Assembly: GCA_963753285.1 (NCBI GenBank)
Contig: CAVWBT010000005.1
Coordinates: 362,790 to 426,789 of the forward strand
Length of the DNA stretch: 64,000 nucleotides
Reading direction: 5' to 3'
DNA from: JAHEDH01 sp963753285
Lineage (GTDB): Bacteria > Actinomycetota > Acidimicrobiia > Spongiisociales > ZC4RG35
Within the stretch, counting starts at the first letter, position 1. Each line of letters starts with the position of its first letter. The notes beneath the pieces were generated by a model. The model was not told where the DNA came from and did no database searches. It saw only the letters and a program-made list of their open reading frames with translations. This document shows positions 27,561 through 36,883 of the stretch, in pieces. The translations under genes were made by a program, and so were the position numbers.

Positions 27561-28457
27561 TCATCGGCCGTCGAAGAGTGGCCGATACATCACGATCGCA
27601 AAGACGATCGCCAAGAGGGCGAATGCCACGAACACCACGGTGTTGGCAGTCGATGCTGCAGGATCCCCCTTCGCCTGCATGACGATCGCCATCCCGGCGA
27701 TGGAGGAGCCCAGCAGCGCGGTCCATCCGACCCCGGCGTACCCGAGGAGTCTGGCCTCCCTGCGCTGCAACAGCAGCGCAACGCCAGTCCACACGAGGAA
27801 TGGCACGACGAATCCCAGATCCATGACCTTCACCGTCCAGAACACGACCGGGTCGGCGAGATACTCGGCGCCCGGCGGTGTGTCCGTGAAGACATGCGAC
27901 AGTCCAGGAAGGTGGAGCCCGAACGTGAGGAAGGCAGCGACGACGAGCAGGAACCCGCCGAGCCGACGTGAGACCGAGCGACCCAGTGTCGGCAGGTCGA
28001 TTCTCTGCAGCCTCGCCAGCGCCTGGACGGTGACGGCTCCGGCGAGGAGGATCAGCGCGAGAAGGAGCGGGAAGAACCGCTCGCTGTTGCCGGAGTACCG
28101 AGCGATGTCGTTGCCGAGGACGAGTTGGGTGTACATGTAGAGGGAGTAGACCGAAGGACCGAGAGCCAGCGCAACCCCGGCGCGATTGCGACGCATGACC
28201 AAGATGCCGGCCGCGAGGCTCGTCGGAGCGACGAGCGCCAGCACGGCGACATCCCCACCGATCACCTGATCGCGCGCACCTTCGGAGACGTGGTATTCGA
28301 TGACGCCGGTCACCAACGGTCCCAACAGGGCGGCGGCGGCGGTTCCGGCGCCGAGGAGCACCAACAACGTCGCGAGCAGTCCTGAGTGCTCCGGTGCCGC
28401 CGGGCGGTACTGCGTGTAGGCGTCGGACGGGAGGCGTTCTGGTGCGATTCCGCTCAT
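27561..28457 (-). CDS. Polytopic membrane protein, 298 aa
   Basis: About eight hydrophobic helices and no catalytic motif that I recognise. It resembles uncharacterised actinobacterial membrane proteins. It is the first gene of the minus-strand set with the MFS transporter and the solenoid protein, and divergent from the 2-oxoacid dehydrogenase operon across a 230-nt gap. Confidence 0.78.
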   Translation of the reverse strand: MSGIAPERLPSDAYTQYRPAAPEHSGLLATLLVLLGAGTAAAALLGPLVTGVIEYHVSEGARDQVIGGDVAVLALVAPTSLAAGILVMRRNRAGVALALGPSVYSLYMYTQLVLGNDIARYSGNSERFFPLLLALILLAGAVTVQALARLQRIDLPTLGRSVSRRLGGFLLVVAAFLTFGLHLPGLSHVFTDTPPGAEYLADPVVFWTVKVMDLGFVVPFLVWTGVALLLQRREARLLGYAGVGWTALLGSSIAGMAIVMQAKGDPAASTANTVVFVAFALLAIVFAIVMYRPLFDGR

Positions 28458-28687
28458 GGCGGCGAATCTTCAGTGCCGGGACACACGATTCCAAGAGGCT
28501 GAATGCCGTGATGGATCAGGGCGATCGACCATGCAGACGAGCTGACGCTCGACGGCGCTGTCGGTCTCAGTCCTCGATTCCGGCCAAGGGTGTGCGACGT
28601 GCCGATGCGACGGCCGATGACTGGGGCCGAAACGACGACGCCGAGGCCGGTTCGCGTCCATCGGAACCCGCTACGCTCTGGCGCGGT

Positions 28688-29713
28688 ATGAGGCAGATAT
28701 TGACTCCGAGCGGGGCGCTGGCCGACGAAGCGCCGATGGACGACGATCTCGCCTCCCGGCTGTATCGGGCGATGGTCTTCGCACGCATCTACGACCGGAA
28801 ATCGATGGCACTTCAGAAACAGGGCCGCCTCGCCACCTATGCGCCGTTCGAGGGCCAGGAGGCCGCTCAGGCCGGCAGTGCCGCAGCGCTCGAAATCGAC
28901 GACTGGATGGTCGGCACGTATCGCGACGCCGCGGCGATGTGGATGCAGGGCTACCCGATGGAACTGTTGTTCGCCGGGCGCACCGGTCACGAACAGGGGG
29001 GGCAGGTCCCCGAGCACGTCAACGTCCTGCCGCCGTCGATCACCGTCGGCGGCCACATGGTCCATGCGGTCGGGCTCGCATGGGCCGAGCGATTGCAGGG
29101 CTCGTCTCGGATCGCGCTGACGTATTTCGGCGATGGCGCGACCTCGGAGGGCGATTTCCACGAGGCGATGAACATGGCGGCGGTGCAGAAGGTCGGCGTC
29201 GTGTTCCTGTGCCAGAACAACGGGTGGGCGATCTCGCTCCCGACAGCGGAGCAGACGGCGTCCGAGACGATCGCCGAGAAGGCGCTCGCCTACGGCATGC
29301 AAGGGATCCAGGTCGACGGCAACGACATCTTCGCCGTCTACGACGCCACCCGTGATGCCGTCGAGCGGGCGAGAAGGGGAGACGGGCCGACGCTGATCGA
29401 GGCGGTCACCTACCGGATGGGTCCGCACACGACAGCCGACGATCCCGGCCGCTACCGGTCTGAGGACGAACGCGAGGACTGGGAGAGGCGTGACCCCATC
29501 GAGCGGCTGCGGATCTACCTGTCCGAACGGGGGCGGTGGGATGAGGACTGGCAGTCGCGCATCGAGCAGCAGGCCACCGGCGAGATCGAACGTGCCATCT
29601 CCCTCGCCGAGAGTCTGAGCGCTCCGACGGCCGAAGACATGTTCGAGGCGATGTTCGCCGAGATGCCAGCCCATCTCGCCGAACAGCTCGCAGAGGCGAA
29701 CGCCACCCGATGA
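28688..29713 (+). CDS. 2-oxoacid dehydrogenase E1 component, alpha subunit
   Basis: A 341-residue thiamine diphosphate enzyme subunit that decarboxylates pyruvate or branched-chain 2-oxoacids. The ThDP motif GDGATSEGDFHEAMN...QNN is intact, as is the regulatory-loop-like YRMGPHTTADDPGRYR, which resembles branched-chain enzymes (HTTSDDPxRYR) at least as much as pyruvate dehydrogenase. TACGCT lies 10 nt before the ATG. The stop overlaps the E1 beta start by 4 nt. No E3 gene is in the window, so it must be encoded elsewhere. Confidence 0.93.
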   Translation: MRQILTPSGALADEAPMDDDLASRLYRAMVFARIYDRKSMALQKQGRLATYAPFEGQEAAQAGSAAALEIDDWMVGTYRDAAAMWMQGYPMELLFAGRTGHEQGGQVPEHVNVLPPSITVGGHMVHAVGLAWAERLQGSSRIALTYFGDGATSEGDFHEAMNMAAVQKVGVVFLCQNNGWAISLPTAEQTASETIAEKALAYGMQGIQVDGNDIFAVYDATRDAVERARRGDGPTLIEAVTYRMGPHTTADDPGRYRSEDEREDWERRDPIERLRIYLSERGRWDEDWQSRIEQQATGEIERAISLAESLSAPTAEDMFEAMFAEMPAHLAEQLAEANATR

Positions 29714-30690
29714 CCACGACCATCGCACAAGCGCTCAACCGTGCACTCGACGATGCGCTCGCTTCGGACGATCGTGTGATCGTGATGGGGGAGGATGTCG
29801 GGAGAACCGGCGGCGTGTTCCGCATCACCGATGGTCTGCGTGACAAGCACGGCAGCCACCGGGTCATCGACACGCCCGTGGCCGAGTCCGGCATCGCCGG
29901 CGTCGGGTTCGGCATGGCGGTCGGTGGGATGCTGCCTGTGATCGAGATGCAGTTCATGGGCTTCTCGTATCCGGCGTTCGACCAGATCATCAACCACGTG
30001 GCACGTATCCGGAATCGGTCCCGTCATCGGTTCTCTGCGCCGATGGTGATCCGCATCCCGTACGGGGGAGGCATCGGCGCTGCGGAGCACCATTCCGAGT
30101 CGGCCGAGGCGATCTACGTCCACACGCCGGGGCTGAAAGTCGTCGTGCCTTCTCGTCCTTCGGATGCCTACGGGCTCATGCGGGCTGCGATCGACGATCC
30201 CGACCCGGTCGTCTTCCTCGAGCCGATCCGGCTCTATCGGGCGGTGAAGGAGGAGCTGGCAGAGCAGCCGGATCACGTCGAGATCGGCGCTGCGAGTATC
30301 GAAAACGAGGGACGGGACCTCAGCCTCATCTCGTACGGCGCGATGATGAAGGAGTGTCGTGAGGCGGTGAAACGGCTCACCGACGACGGCATCAGTGTCG
30401 AGTTGATCGACCTCAGGACACTGACGCCGCTGGACGTCGATGCCGTGCTCCACTCGGTCGGAAAGACCGGTCGCGCCGTGCTGGTGTCCGAGGCGCCCCG
30501 GACCGCCGGGTTCATGTCGGAGGTTTCCGCCATCATCTCTGAACGGGCGATGTTCTCGCTCACTGCTCCGGTGCGCCGTGTCACCGGCTGGGACACCGTG
30601 TTCCCGTTGAAGCGGTCCGAGAGCCTGTATCTGCCGTCCACCGATCGGATCGTGTCGGCGGTGCGCTCGACGATGGAAGCGTCGGTGTGA
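29710..30690 (+). CDS. 2-oxoacid dehydrogenase E1 component, beta subunit
   Basis: A 326-residue partner of E1 alpha, completing the ThDP site at the subunit interface (GEDVGRTGGVFRIT, DTPVAESGI, EMQFMGF). The C-terminal transketolase domain has LIDLRTLTPLD. It is coupled by a 4-nt overlap on both sides with E1 alpha and E2. Confidence 0.94.
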   Translation: MTTTIAQALNRALDDALASDDRVIVMGEDVGRTGGVFRITDGLRDKHGSHRVIDTPVAESGIAGVGFGMAVGGMLPVIEMQFMGFSYPAFDQIINHVARIRNRSRHRFSAPMVIRIPYGGGIGAAEHHSESAEAIYVHTPGLKVVVPSRPSDAYGLMRAAIDDPDPVVFLEPIRLYRAVKEELAEQPDHVEIGAASIENEGRDLSLISYGAMMKECREAVKRLTDDGISVELIDLRTLTPLDVDAVLHSVGKTGRAVLVSEAPRTAGFMSEVSAIISERAMFSLTAPVRRVTGWDTVFPLKRSESLYLPSTDRIVSAVRSTMEASV

Positions 30691-32063
30691 CCGTGGCGAA
30701 AGACTTCCTGCTTCCCGACATCGGCGAAGGCCTCACCGAGGCGGAGATCGTCCGCTGGCTGGTCGCCGAAGGCGACACGGTCGAGCTCGATCAGTCGATC
30801 GTCGAGATCGAGACGGACAAGGCGCTCATGGAGATCCCGACGCCGTTCGCCGGTGTCGTCGCTGCCCTTGGAGCGCCCGAGGGAACCGTTCTCGAAGTCG
30901 GACAGGTGCTGGTCTCGATCCAAACGGCCGACGAGGAGGCCGTCGGAGGGGACCCGGCCCCGCCGGAGCGAGCCGACGCGGCGCCCATCGTCGGCACCCT
31001 GTCCGAGGACGCCGTCGACCTGACGCCGAGGCAGGCCCCGCCGAGCGATGCGCCCGGCGCGCCCACGGCCCGGACCCTGCCGATCGTTCGCAAACTCGCC
31101 AAGGAACTCGGAGTCGACCTCCATTCCATCATCGGAACGGGTTCGGACGGGCAGATCACCCGTGACGACGTTCGTCGAGCTGCCGGCCTCCCTGCGGAGG
31201 CCGAGGAACCGTCAGCGCCCGACACAGGCTCGTCGGAGATCTCCGTGGAACCCGAGCCGGTCGCCTCGGCGTCGCAGACACCGCCCGAGCCGTCGGTCCC
31301 GATGGGGATCACAGAGTCCGAGCGGGTCGCCCCCGACGTCTCATCAGCGACCGTGGCACCGGGAGACGAGGCGCATCCGCCGGCGGGTGGAGAGATCGTG
31401 CATCTGTCCAAGCTCCGTCGAACCATCGGTGAGCGGGTTTCGGCATCCTGGCGGGAGATCCCACACGTGACGACGTTCGGCTCGGCCGACGTCACCAGAT
31501 TGATGGCGTCACGAGCGGCACTCAAGCGCAGGAGGAACGCCCCGGTCTCGATCGATGCCATGCTCGTCAAGGCCGTCGTGACGGCGCTGGACCGGCACCG
31601 GGAGATGGCCGCACGGCTCGACGGCGAATCGCTCGTGTATCCCGAACGCATCGACATCGGAGTGGCGGTGGACACGCCCGACGGGTTGATGATCGTTGTC
31701 GTCGAGCGGCCCGCGGCTCGGGATCTCGTCGATTTGAGTGCGGAGATCAGCCGGCTGTCGGAGGGGGCGCGGGCGAGGTCGCTTCCGGCGGGTGCGTTCG
31801 GAGGTCAGTCGTTCACGGTTTCGAACATCGGTGCGGTCGGTGGCGGGTACGGAACGCCGATCGTGCCGTACGGGACGACAGGGATTCTCAGCGTGGGCCG
31901 GGCGGAAGAGCAGCCGATCGCGCGTGCGGGTCGGCTCGAGATCGCGCCGATGATGCCGTTGTCGCTCTCTTACGACCATCGTGTCATCGATGGATCGGCG
32001 GGCCGCCGATTCCTTGCAACGGTCGTCGAAAACCTCGAGGAACCAACCCTCTTCCTCGCTTGA
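30687..32063 (+). CDS. 2-oxoacid dehydrogenase E2, dihydrolipoamide acyltransferase
   Basis: A 458-residue E2 core with one lipoyl domain (lipoyl Lys45 in IETDKALM), an Ala/Pro/Glu linker, a peripheral subunit-binding domain near 124-165 (PIVRKLAKELGVDL...TRDDV), a second linker and the catalytic acyltransferase domain with SYDHRVIDG near the C-terminus. It transfers the acyl group to CoA. The GTG start overlaps the E1 beta stop. Confidence 0.94.
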   Translation: MTVAKDFLLPDIGEGLTEAEIVRWLVAEGDTVELDQSIVEIETDKALMEIPTPFAGVVAALGAPEGTVLEVGQVLVSIQTADEEAVGGDPAPPERADAAPIVGTLSEDAVDLTPRQAPPSDAPGAPTARTLPIVRKLAKELGVDLHSIIGTGSDGQITRDDVRRAAGLPAEAEEPSAPDTGSSEISVEPEPVASASQTPPEPSVPMGITESERVAPDVSSATVAPGDEAHPPAGGEIVHLSKLRRTIGERVSASWREIPHVTTFGSADVTRLMASRAALKRRRNAPVSIDAMLVKAVVTALDRHREMAARLDGESLVYPERIDIGVAVDTPDGLMIVVVERPAARDLVDLSAEISRLSEGARARSLPAGAFGGQSFTVSNIGAVGGGYGTPIVPYGTTGILSVGRAEEQPIARAGRLEIAPMMPLSLSYDHRVIDGSAGRRFLATVVENLEEPTLFLA

Positions 32064-32100
32064 GATCCCCTCGAGTCAGGCCGCGTCGTTGACTCTCTTC

Positions 32101-32128
32101 GACGTGAGACGTGAGACGTGAGACGGAC
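32101..32128. repeat. Period-7 tandem repeat (GACGTGA type)
   Basis: Three perfect GACGTGA heptamers plus a partial fourth lie in the 66-nt gap between convergent genes (E2 and the small 32130 gene). Confidence 0.65.
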
Positions 32129-32129
32129 G

Positions 32130-32426
32130 TCAGTCCCGACGCATCAGGGCGCTCATGCGCCGGCGCAGGTGAGGCGGTGCGGTCCTGAGGCCGAGATCCA
32201 CGGCGAATTGGGCGTCTTCGGTGATGTCGAGGAGGACTTCCTCCCCCTCGGCGCGCAGATGGAACCCGTCGGGGAGGGCGTTGACCCGGATCTCGGACAT
32301 GGGCCAGTCGCCGATCTCGGAGGCGCCTGCGCTCATCCGCAGCCGCTCGTCGGTCAGGTCGATCGTCACCGCAAGCGGTGGGCCATCGTCGCCGGGAATC
32401 CTCAAGGAGCCTTCATACGTCGACAT
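32130..32426 (-). CDS. Small hypothetical protein, 98 aa
   Basis: A compact beta-rich protein beginning MSTYEGSLRIPGDDGPPLAV and ending in a basic tail (PPHLRRRMSALMRRD). ATG 32426 was chosen for a very strong ribosome binding site, AGAAGGAGGTGA. The family is unknown. It follows the RamB-like gene by 36 nt on the same strand and may be co-transcribed with it. Confidence 0.8.
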   Translation of the reverse strand: MSTYEGSLRIPGDDGPPLAVTIDLTDERLRMSAGASEIGDWPMSEIRVNALPDGFHLRAEGEEVLLDITEDAQFAVDLGLRTAPPHLRRRMSALMRRD

Positions 32427-32462
32427 GCACCTCACCTCCTTCTCTGTTGCCCTGCCATCAGG

Positions 32463-33917
32463 TTATTGGAGTTCGTCGAAAAGGGAAGACGATTCCTCCA
32501 CGTCGTGCCGCTCGGCGAACTCGGCGATCTCGGCCGAATCCACCGGTGGATCGAGGCTCGGCGCCAGGAGCGCAACGAGCCGATCCTGGATACGAGAGTG
32601 CACGACGATGCCGGGAACGTATTCGTTCTCTGCCGGCCGGTGGCAGCACTCGCCCTTGGGGCACTTGGAGATCCGGTGCTGATCGGTGCGGCGGGCACGC
32701 AGGTAGCGGGCGTCGGAGAAGCGGACGCCGATGGTGATGGCGTCTCCGTCACCGGCGGCGTCGAGATGCGTCGAGCAGAGGAAGGAACCGACCGGGGTGT
32801 CGGTGAACTGGCTGTACAGGTCGTAGCCCCGCTCCGATTCGTAGGCGGTCCGGGCCGCGAACTGTCGACAGAGTCGGAGCCCTTCGCTGCCGCCGAAGGC
32901 GTCGCGGGGGAGTGGTGCGTCGTCGTTGGCATAGGCCTTGACGACCGTGCCATCGTCGCGGCTTCGAATGAAGTGGCACCGGATGTCCAACCCTGTCGTG
33001 GCCAGGTTCGTGAACCGCTGCGCCGCCATCTCATACGACACGTAGAACCGCTCCTTGAGATCCTCGATCGAGATGTCCCGGTTCTCCTTGGCCGAACGCA
33101 GAAACGCCAGGGCCGAGCGCTCGGGGATCAGGATCGACGATGCGAAATAGGCGGTCTCGGCCCGCTGCCACAGCATGTCGAACGGGCTCGACGGATCGCC
33201 GTGTTCCAGGATTCGATGGGCCAGGGTCTGCAGAATCGCCTTCCTCGCCTGACGTGTTCTCAGCTCGTTGCGTTGCGCGACGTAGATGCGCTTGCGAGAC
33301 TCGTCGACGATCGACCGCACGGATCTGGGGATGTCGTCGACGGCAAGCACCCGGTAGCCGATGTGGTCGGCGATCGTGGTCAGATCGCGAGTCGTGAGCG
33401 GGCCGGTGGCGTCGACACCCGCATCGTCCAGGAGTGCTGCGGCGGCGAGTTCGACATCGGCGAGCCGTCCGTCGGCATCGCGCAGGCGGCGAGCGCAGTC
33501 GGCACTGGCGCGCCGCAGATCCTCGGCGGTGGCGGCTTGCACCGGCGTGTCCACGGCGGCCACCTCGTAGAGGGCGAGCAGGTGCTCGAGGACGTCGTCA
33601 GGCGTCTTTGCCGACGGTTTGAGATGGGGCAGACCGAGCCGCCGGTATACGGGATGCTGCTGGGCGCGCTCGAGCCGAATCTCCAGGTCCGAACGCCGGT
33701 CGGGCGCCTCGTCGGCGAGGAGTTCTGCGACCGAGACGCCGACGGCTTCTGCGAGCTTGCCGATCTGTCCGAGCTTGACGTCTCGCTTGCCGTTCTCGAC
33801 GAGCGACAGATACGGAGCGGGCCTACCGATCGCCTGTCCGAGATCGTCCAGTGTCATGTTCCTGCTCCGGCGGAAGTGCCGGAGCCGGTGGCCGAACACC
33901 AGCGGATCGAGCGTCAT
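32463..33917 (-). CDS. ramB: RamB-like XRE-family regulator with IrrE/DUF2083-type domain
   Basis: A 484-residue regulator with an N-terminal Cro/C1 helix-turn-helix (FGHRLRHFRRSRNMTLDDLGQ through VGVSVAELL, residues 8-67), then a central region with the LAHRILEHG helix and a C-terminal domain with conserved cysteines (KCPKGECC). In corynebacteria and mycobacteria RamB/PrpR relatives sense acyl-CoA or carbon status and control the glyoxylate-cycle genes. Its position divergent from aceB fits that role. Binding sites would lie in the 95-nt gap upstream. Confidence 0.87.
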   Translation of the reverse strand: MTLDPLVFGHRLRHFRRSRNMTLDDLGQAIGRPAPYLSLVENGKRDVKLGQIGKLAEAVGVSVAELLADEAPDRRSDLEIRLERAQQHPVYRRLGLPHLKPSAKTPDDVLEHLLALYEVAAVDTPVQAATAEDLRRASADCARRLRDADGRLADVELAAAALLDDAGVDATGPLTTRDLTTIADHIGYRVLAVDDIPRSVRSIVDESRKRIYVAQRNELRTRQARKAILQTLAHRILEHGDPSSPFDMLWQRAETAYFASSILIPERSALAFLRSAKENRDISIEDLKERFYVSYEMAAQRFTNLATTGLDIRCHFIRSRDDGTVVKAYANDDAPLPRDAFGGSEGLRLCRQFAARTAYESERGYDLYSQFTDTPVGSFLCSTHLDAAGDGDAITIGVRFSDARYLRARRTDQHRISKCPKGECCHRPAENEYVPGIVVHSRIQDRLVALLAPSLDPPVDSAEIAEFAERHDVEESSSLFDELQ

Positions 33918-33943
33918 GAGAGATGCACCATTGCTTGCGTGAT

Positions 33944-33966
33944 ACGAAAGATAGTCCGTTCTTTCG
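33944..33966. promoter_or_regulatory. CGAAAGA-N8-TCTTTCG palindrome in the ramB-aceB divergent region
   Basis: A perfect 7-bp inverted repeat with 8-nt spacer (TAGTCCGT) sits roughly midway between the divergent ramB-like and aceB starts. It is a candidate operator for the RamB-like regulator or a global carbon regulator; no experimental motif was matched. Confidence 0.45.
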
Positions 33967-34012
33967 GAGCGAAGTCTCAAATTCTGGCGGTGGGGCGAGA
34001 AACATCGACGGA

Positions 34013-35566
34013 ATGAACACCAGAACTGCAGAGATCGAACTGACCGCTCCCAACCTCGACCCCGAGATCCTCTCCGATGAGGCGCTGGCGTTCGTCGCCC
34101 AACTCGTCCGGGAGTTCCGGGCCACTCGGCTCGAACTGTTGGCCGCCCGCGTCGAACGACAGAAGGCGCTGGACGGCGGCGGCTCACTCGACTTCGAGCC
34201 GGCAACCGCCTCCGTCCGGGAATCCGACTGGAGCGTGGTGCCGCCGGCGCACGATCTGACGGATCGTCGAGTCGAGATCACCGGGCCGGTCGACGCCAAG
34301 ATGGTCATCAACGCCCTCAACTCCGGCGCCAACGTCTTCATGGCGGACTTCGAAGACGCCTGCACGCCGACGTGGGAGAACGTGGTCAACGGACAGCGGA
34401 ATCTCCTCGAGGCGCAGCAACGGACGCTCACGCTCGAGACCGATGCAAAGCGCTACGAACTCGGAGAGGACCTCGCGACGCTCATGGTTCGGCCGCGGGG
34501 CTGGCACCTCGTCGAGAAACACGTCCACGTCGACGGCGAGCCGGTTCCGGCGTCCCTCTTCGACTTCGGTCTGTACCTGTTCCACGGTGGGCGGGTGGCG
34601 ATCGAACGCGGGTCCGGACCGTACTTCTACCTCCCCAAACTCGAGCACCACCTCGAGGCCAGGTTGTGGAACGACGTGTTCACCAGGGCCCAAGCGCTCC
34701 TCGGGCTGGACGCCGGGACGATCCGGGCGACCGTGCTGATCGAGACGATCACCGCCGCCTTCCAGATGGACGAGATCCTCTACGAGCTGAGAGAGCACTC
34801 GGCCGGGCTGAACGCCGGCCGCTGGGACTACATCTTCTCGGTCATCAAGAAGTTCAGGAACCGGCGCGAGTTCGTGCTCCCGGACCGCTCCGCCGTGACG
34901 ATGACCACACCCTTCATGCACTCCTACACCGAGCTGCAGATCGCGACATGCCATCGGCGCGGGGCCCACGCCATCGGCGGCATGGCGGCCTTCATCCCCA
35001 ATCGTTCCGATCCCGAGGTGACCGAAGCGGCGTTCGCCAAGGTCGGAGAGGACAAGCGTCGCGAAGCCGAGGCAGGATGCGACGGCACCTGGGTCGCCCA
35101 TCCCGGACTGGTCGCAGTGGCGCGCGCCGAGTTCGACGAGGTCCTCGGAGACCGACCGAACCAGCTCGACAACCTCCGCCAGGTGTCCATCGCTCCCGAC
35201 GACCTCCTGAACGTCGAGATACCGGGGGCCGCAGTCACCGAGGCCGGCCTCCGGACGAACATCAACGTCGGGATCCGCTACCTCGATTCGTGGCTCGCAG
35301 GGACGGGCGCCGCCGGCATCGACAACCTCATGGAGGACGTCGCCACCGCCGAGATCTCACGGAGTCAGATCTGGCAGTGGGTCAAACACGGCGTGGTCAC
35401 CGCCGAACTCGGGGAGGTCACCGCCGACCTGGTGCGGAGGCTCACCGAGGAGGAGATCGCCGGTCTGGACGTGAGCCGCGAGGCGGTCGACGTCTTCCTC
35501 GACGTGGCGCTCAACCCCGACTTCACAGAGTTCTTGACCCTGGTCGCCTACGACCACATCGACTGA
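34013..35566 (+). CDS. aceB: Malate synthase A
   Basis: A 517-residue malate synthase of the A type, which condenses acetyl-CoA and glyoxylate to malate. It shows NVFMADFEDACTPTW, the PKLEHHLEARLWND segment, the ATVLIETI catalytic stretch and a terminal helical plug. The start ATG 34013 is the first after the divergent promoter region. The aceA gene follows after 23 nt with its own strong ribosome binding site, so the two bypass enzymes are co-expressed. Confidence 0.95.
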   Translation: MNTRTAEIELTAPNLDPEILSDEALAFVAQLVREFRATRLELLAARVERQKALDGGGSLDFEPATASVRESDWSVVPPAHDLTDRRVEITGPVDAKMVINALNSGANVFMADFEDACTPTWENVVNGQRNLLEAQQRTLTLETDAKRYELGEDLATLMVRPRGWHLVEKHVHVDGEPVPASLFDFGLYLFHGGRVAIERGSGPYFYLPKLEHHLEARLWNDVFTRAQALLGLDAGTIRATVLIETITAAFQMDEILYELREHSAGLNAGRWDYIFSVIKKFRNRREFVLPDRSAVTMTTPFMHSYTELQIATCHRRGAHAIGGMAAFIPNRSDPEVTEAAFAKVGEDKRREAEAGCDGTWVAHPGLVAVARAEFDEVLGDRPNQLDNLRQVSIAPDDLLNVEIPGAAVTEAGLRTNINVGIRYLDSWLAGTGAAGIDNLMEDVATAEISRSQIWQWVKHGVVTAELGEVTADLVRRLTEEEIAGLDVSREAVDVFLDVALNPDFTEFLTLVAYDHID

Positions 35567-35589
35567 AGAATCCCGATAGGAGGAACACC

Positions 35590-36873
35590 ATGAAGCAATC
35601 CACATTCGCCGAGCAGGTCGCCGAGCTGGAACACGACTGGGCGAACAACCCGCGCTGGCAGGGCATCACCCGGCCGTACACCGCCGAAGAGGTCGTCCGG
35701 CTGAGGGGCAGCCTGCGGGAGTCCCACACCCTGGCCAAGACCATGGCCGAACGGCTGTGGGAGCTGATGAACAGCCGCGACTATGTCAACGCCCTCGGTG
35801 CGATGTCCGGCGGTCAGGCCGTCCAGATGGTCAAGGCGGGACTCGAGGCCATCTATCTGTCCGGCTGGCAAGTCGCCGGTGATGCCAACCTGTCGGGGCA
35901 GGTGTATCCCGATCAGTCGCTGTACCCGGCGAACTCGGCACCTGCCCTCGTCGAGCGGATCAACAACGCGCTCCGCCGCGCGGACCAGATCGCATGGTCG
36001 GAGGGTGACACCGAGGCGCAGAGCTTCGCTCCGATCGTGGCCGATGGCGAAGCAGGATTCGGCGGGGCGCTCAACGTCTTCGAACTGACCAAGAGCTTCA
36101 TCGCCGCCGGGGCTGCAGGCGTCCACTTCGAAGACCAGCTGGCATCGGAGAAGAAGTGCGGCCACATGGGCGGCAAGGTGCTCGTTCCCACGAGCCAGCA
36201 CATCCGCACGTTGACCGCAGCCCGGCTGGCCGCCGACGTGCTCGGCGTCCCGACGATCATCGTTGCGCGGACCGACGCCAACGCCGCGAATCTGCTGACC
36301 TCGGACATCGACACCCGCGATCAGGGGTTCTGCACCGGAGAGCGGACCGACGAGGGCTTCTACCGGGTCAACCCCGGCCTCGACCAGGCGATTGCCCGAG
36401 GGCTCGCCTATGCCCCGTACGCGGACCTCATCTGGTGCGAGACAGCGAAACCCGACCTCGACGAGGCCAAGCGGTTCGCCGACGCCATCCACGCGAAGTT
36501 CCCGGGCAAGATGCTGGCATACAACTGCTCGCCGTCGTTCAACTGGAGACAGCACCTCGACGACGAGACGATCGCCAAGTTCCAGCGGGAACTGGGAGCG
36601 ATGGGCCACAAGTTCCAGTTCATCACACTGGCCGGATTCCACGCCCTCAACGCCTCGATGTTCGAGCTCGCGAGCGGATATCACGACGAAGGCATGACGG
36701 CGTATGTCAGACTGCAGCAGCGTGAGTTCGCCATGGAGGGCGACGGCTACACGGCGACCCGCCACCAGCGCGAGGTCGGCGCCGGGTACTTCGACGAGGT
36801 CTCGAACGTGATCTCGGGAGGTAACGCCTCGACGCTCGCACTGGTCGGAAGCACAGAGGAAGAGCAGTTCTGA
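35590..36873 (+). CDS. aceA: Isocitrate lyase
   Basis: A 427-residue enzyme cleaving isocitrate to succinate and glyoxylate, the entry to the glyoxylate bypass that allows growth on acetate or fatty acids. The catalytic loop KKCGHMGGK is intact, as are SGWQVAGDAN and the C-terminal YNCSPSFNW. The GGAGGAA site precedes the ATG. Its neighbours are aceB upstream and a type II GAPDH homologue 10 nt downstream. Confidence 0.97.
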   Translation: MKQSTFAEQVAELEHDWANNPRWQGITRPYTAEEVVRLRGSLRESHTLAKTMAERLWELMNSRDYVNALGAMSGGQAVQMVKAGLEAIYLSGWQVAGDANLSGQVYPDQSLYPANSAPALVERINNALRRADQIAWSEGDTEAQSFAPIVADGEAGFGGALNVFELTKSFIAAGAAGVHFEDQLASEKKCGHMGGKVLVPTSQHIRTLTAARLAADVLGVPTIIVARTDANAANLLTSDIDTRDQGFCTGERTDEGFYRVNPGLDQAIARGLAYAPYADLIWCETAKPDLDEAKRFADAIHAKFPGKMLAYNCSPSFNWRQHLDDETIAKFQRELGAMGHKFQFITLAGFHALNASMFELASGYHDEGMTAYVRLQQREFAMEGDGYTATRHQREVGAGYFDEVSNVISGGNASTLALVGSTEEEQF

Positions 36874-36883
36874 GGAGACAGCA

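Noticed and set aside
34372..36873. An 833-codon frame reading through into isocitrate lyase
   Set aside because: The first 400 codons are an out-of-frame shadow of aceB. The true aceA start at 35590 has a strong ribosome binding site.
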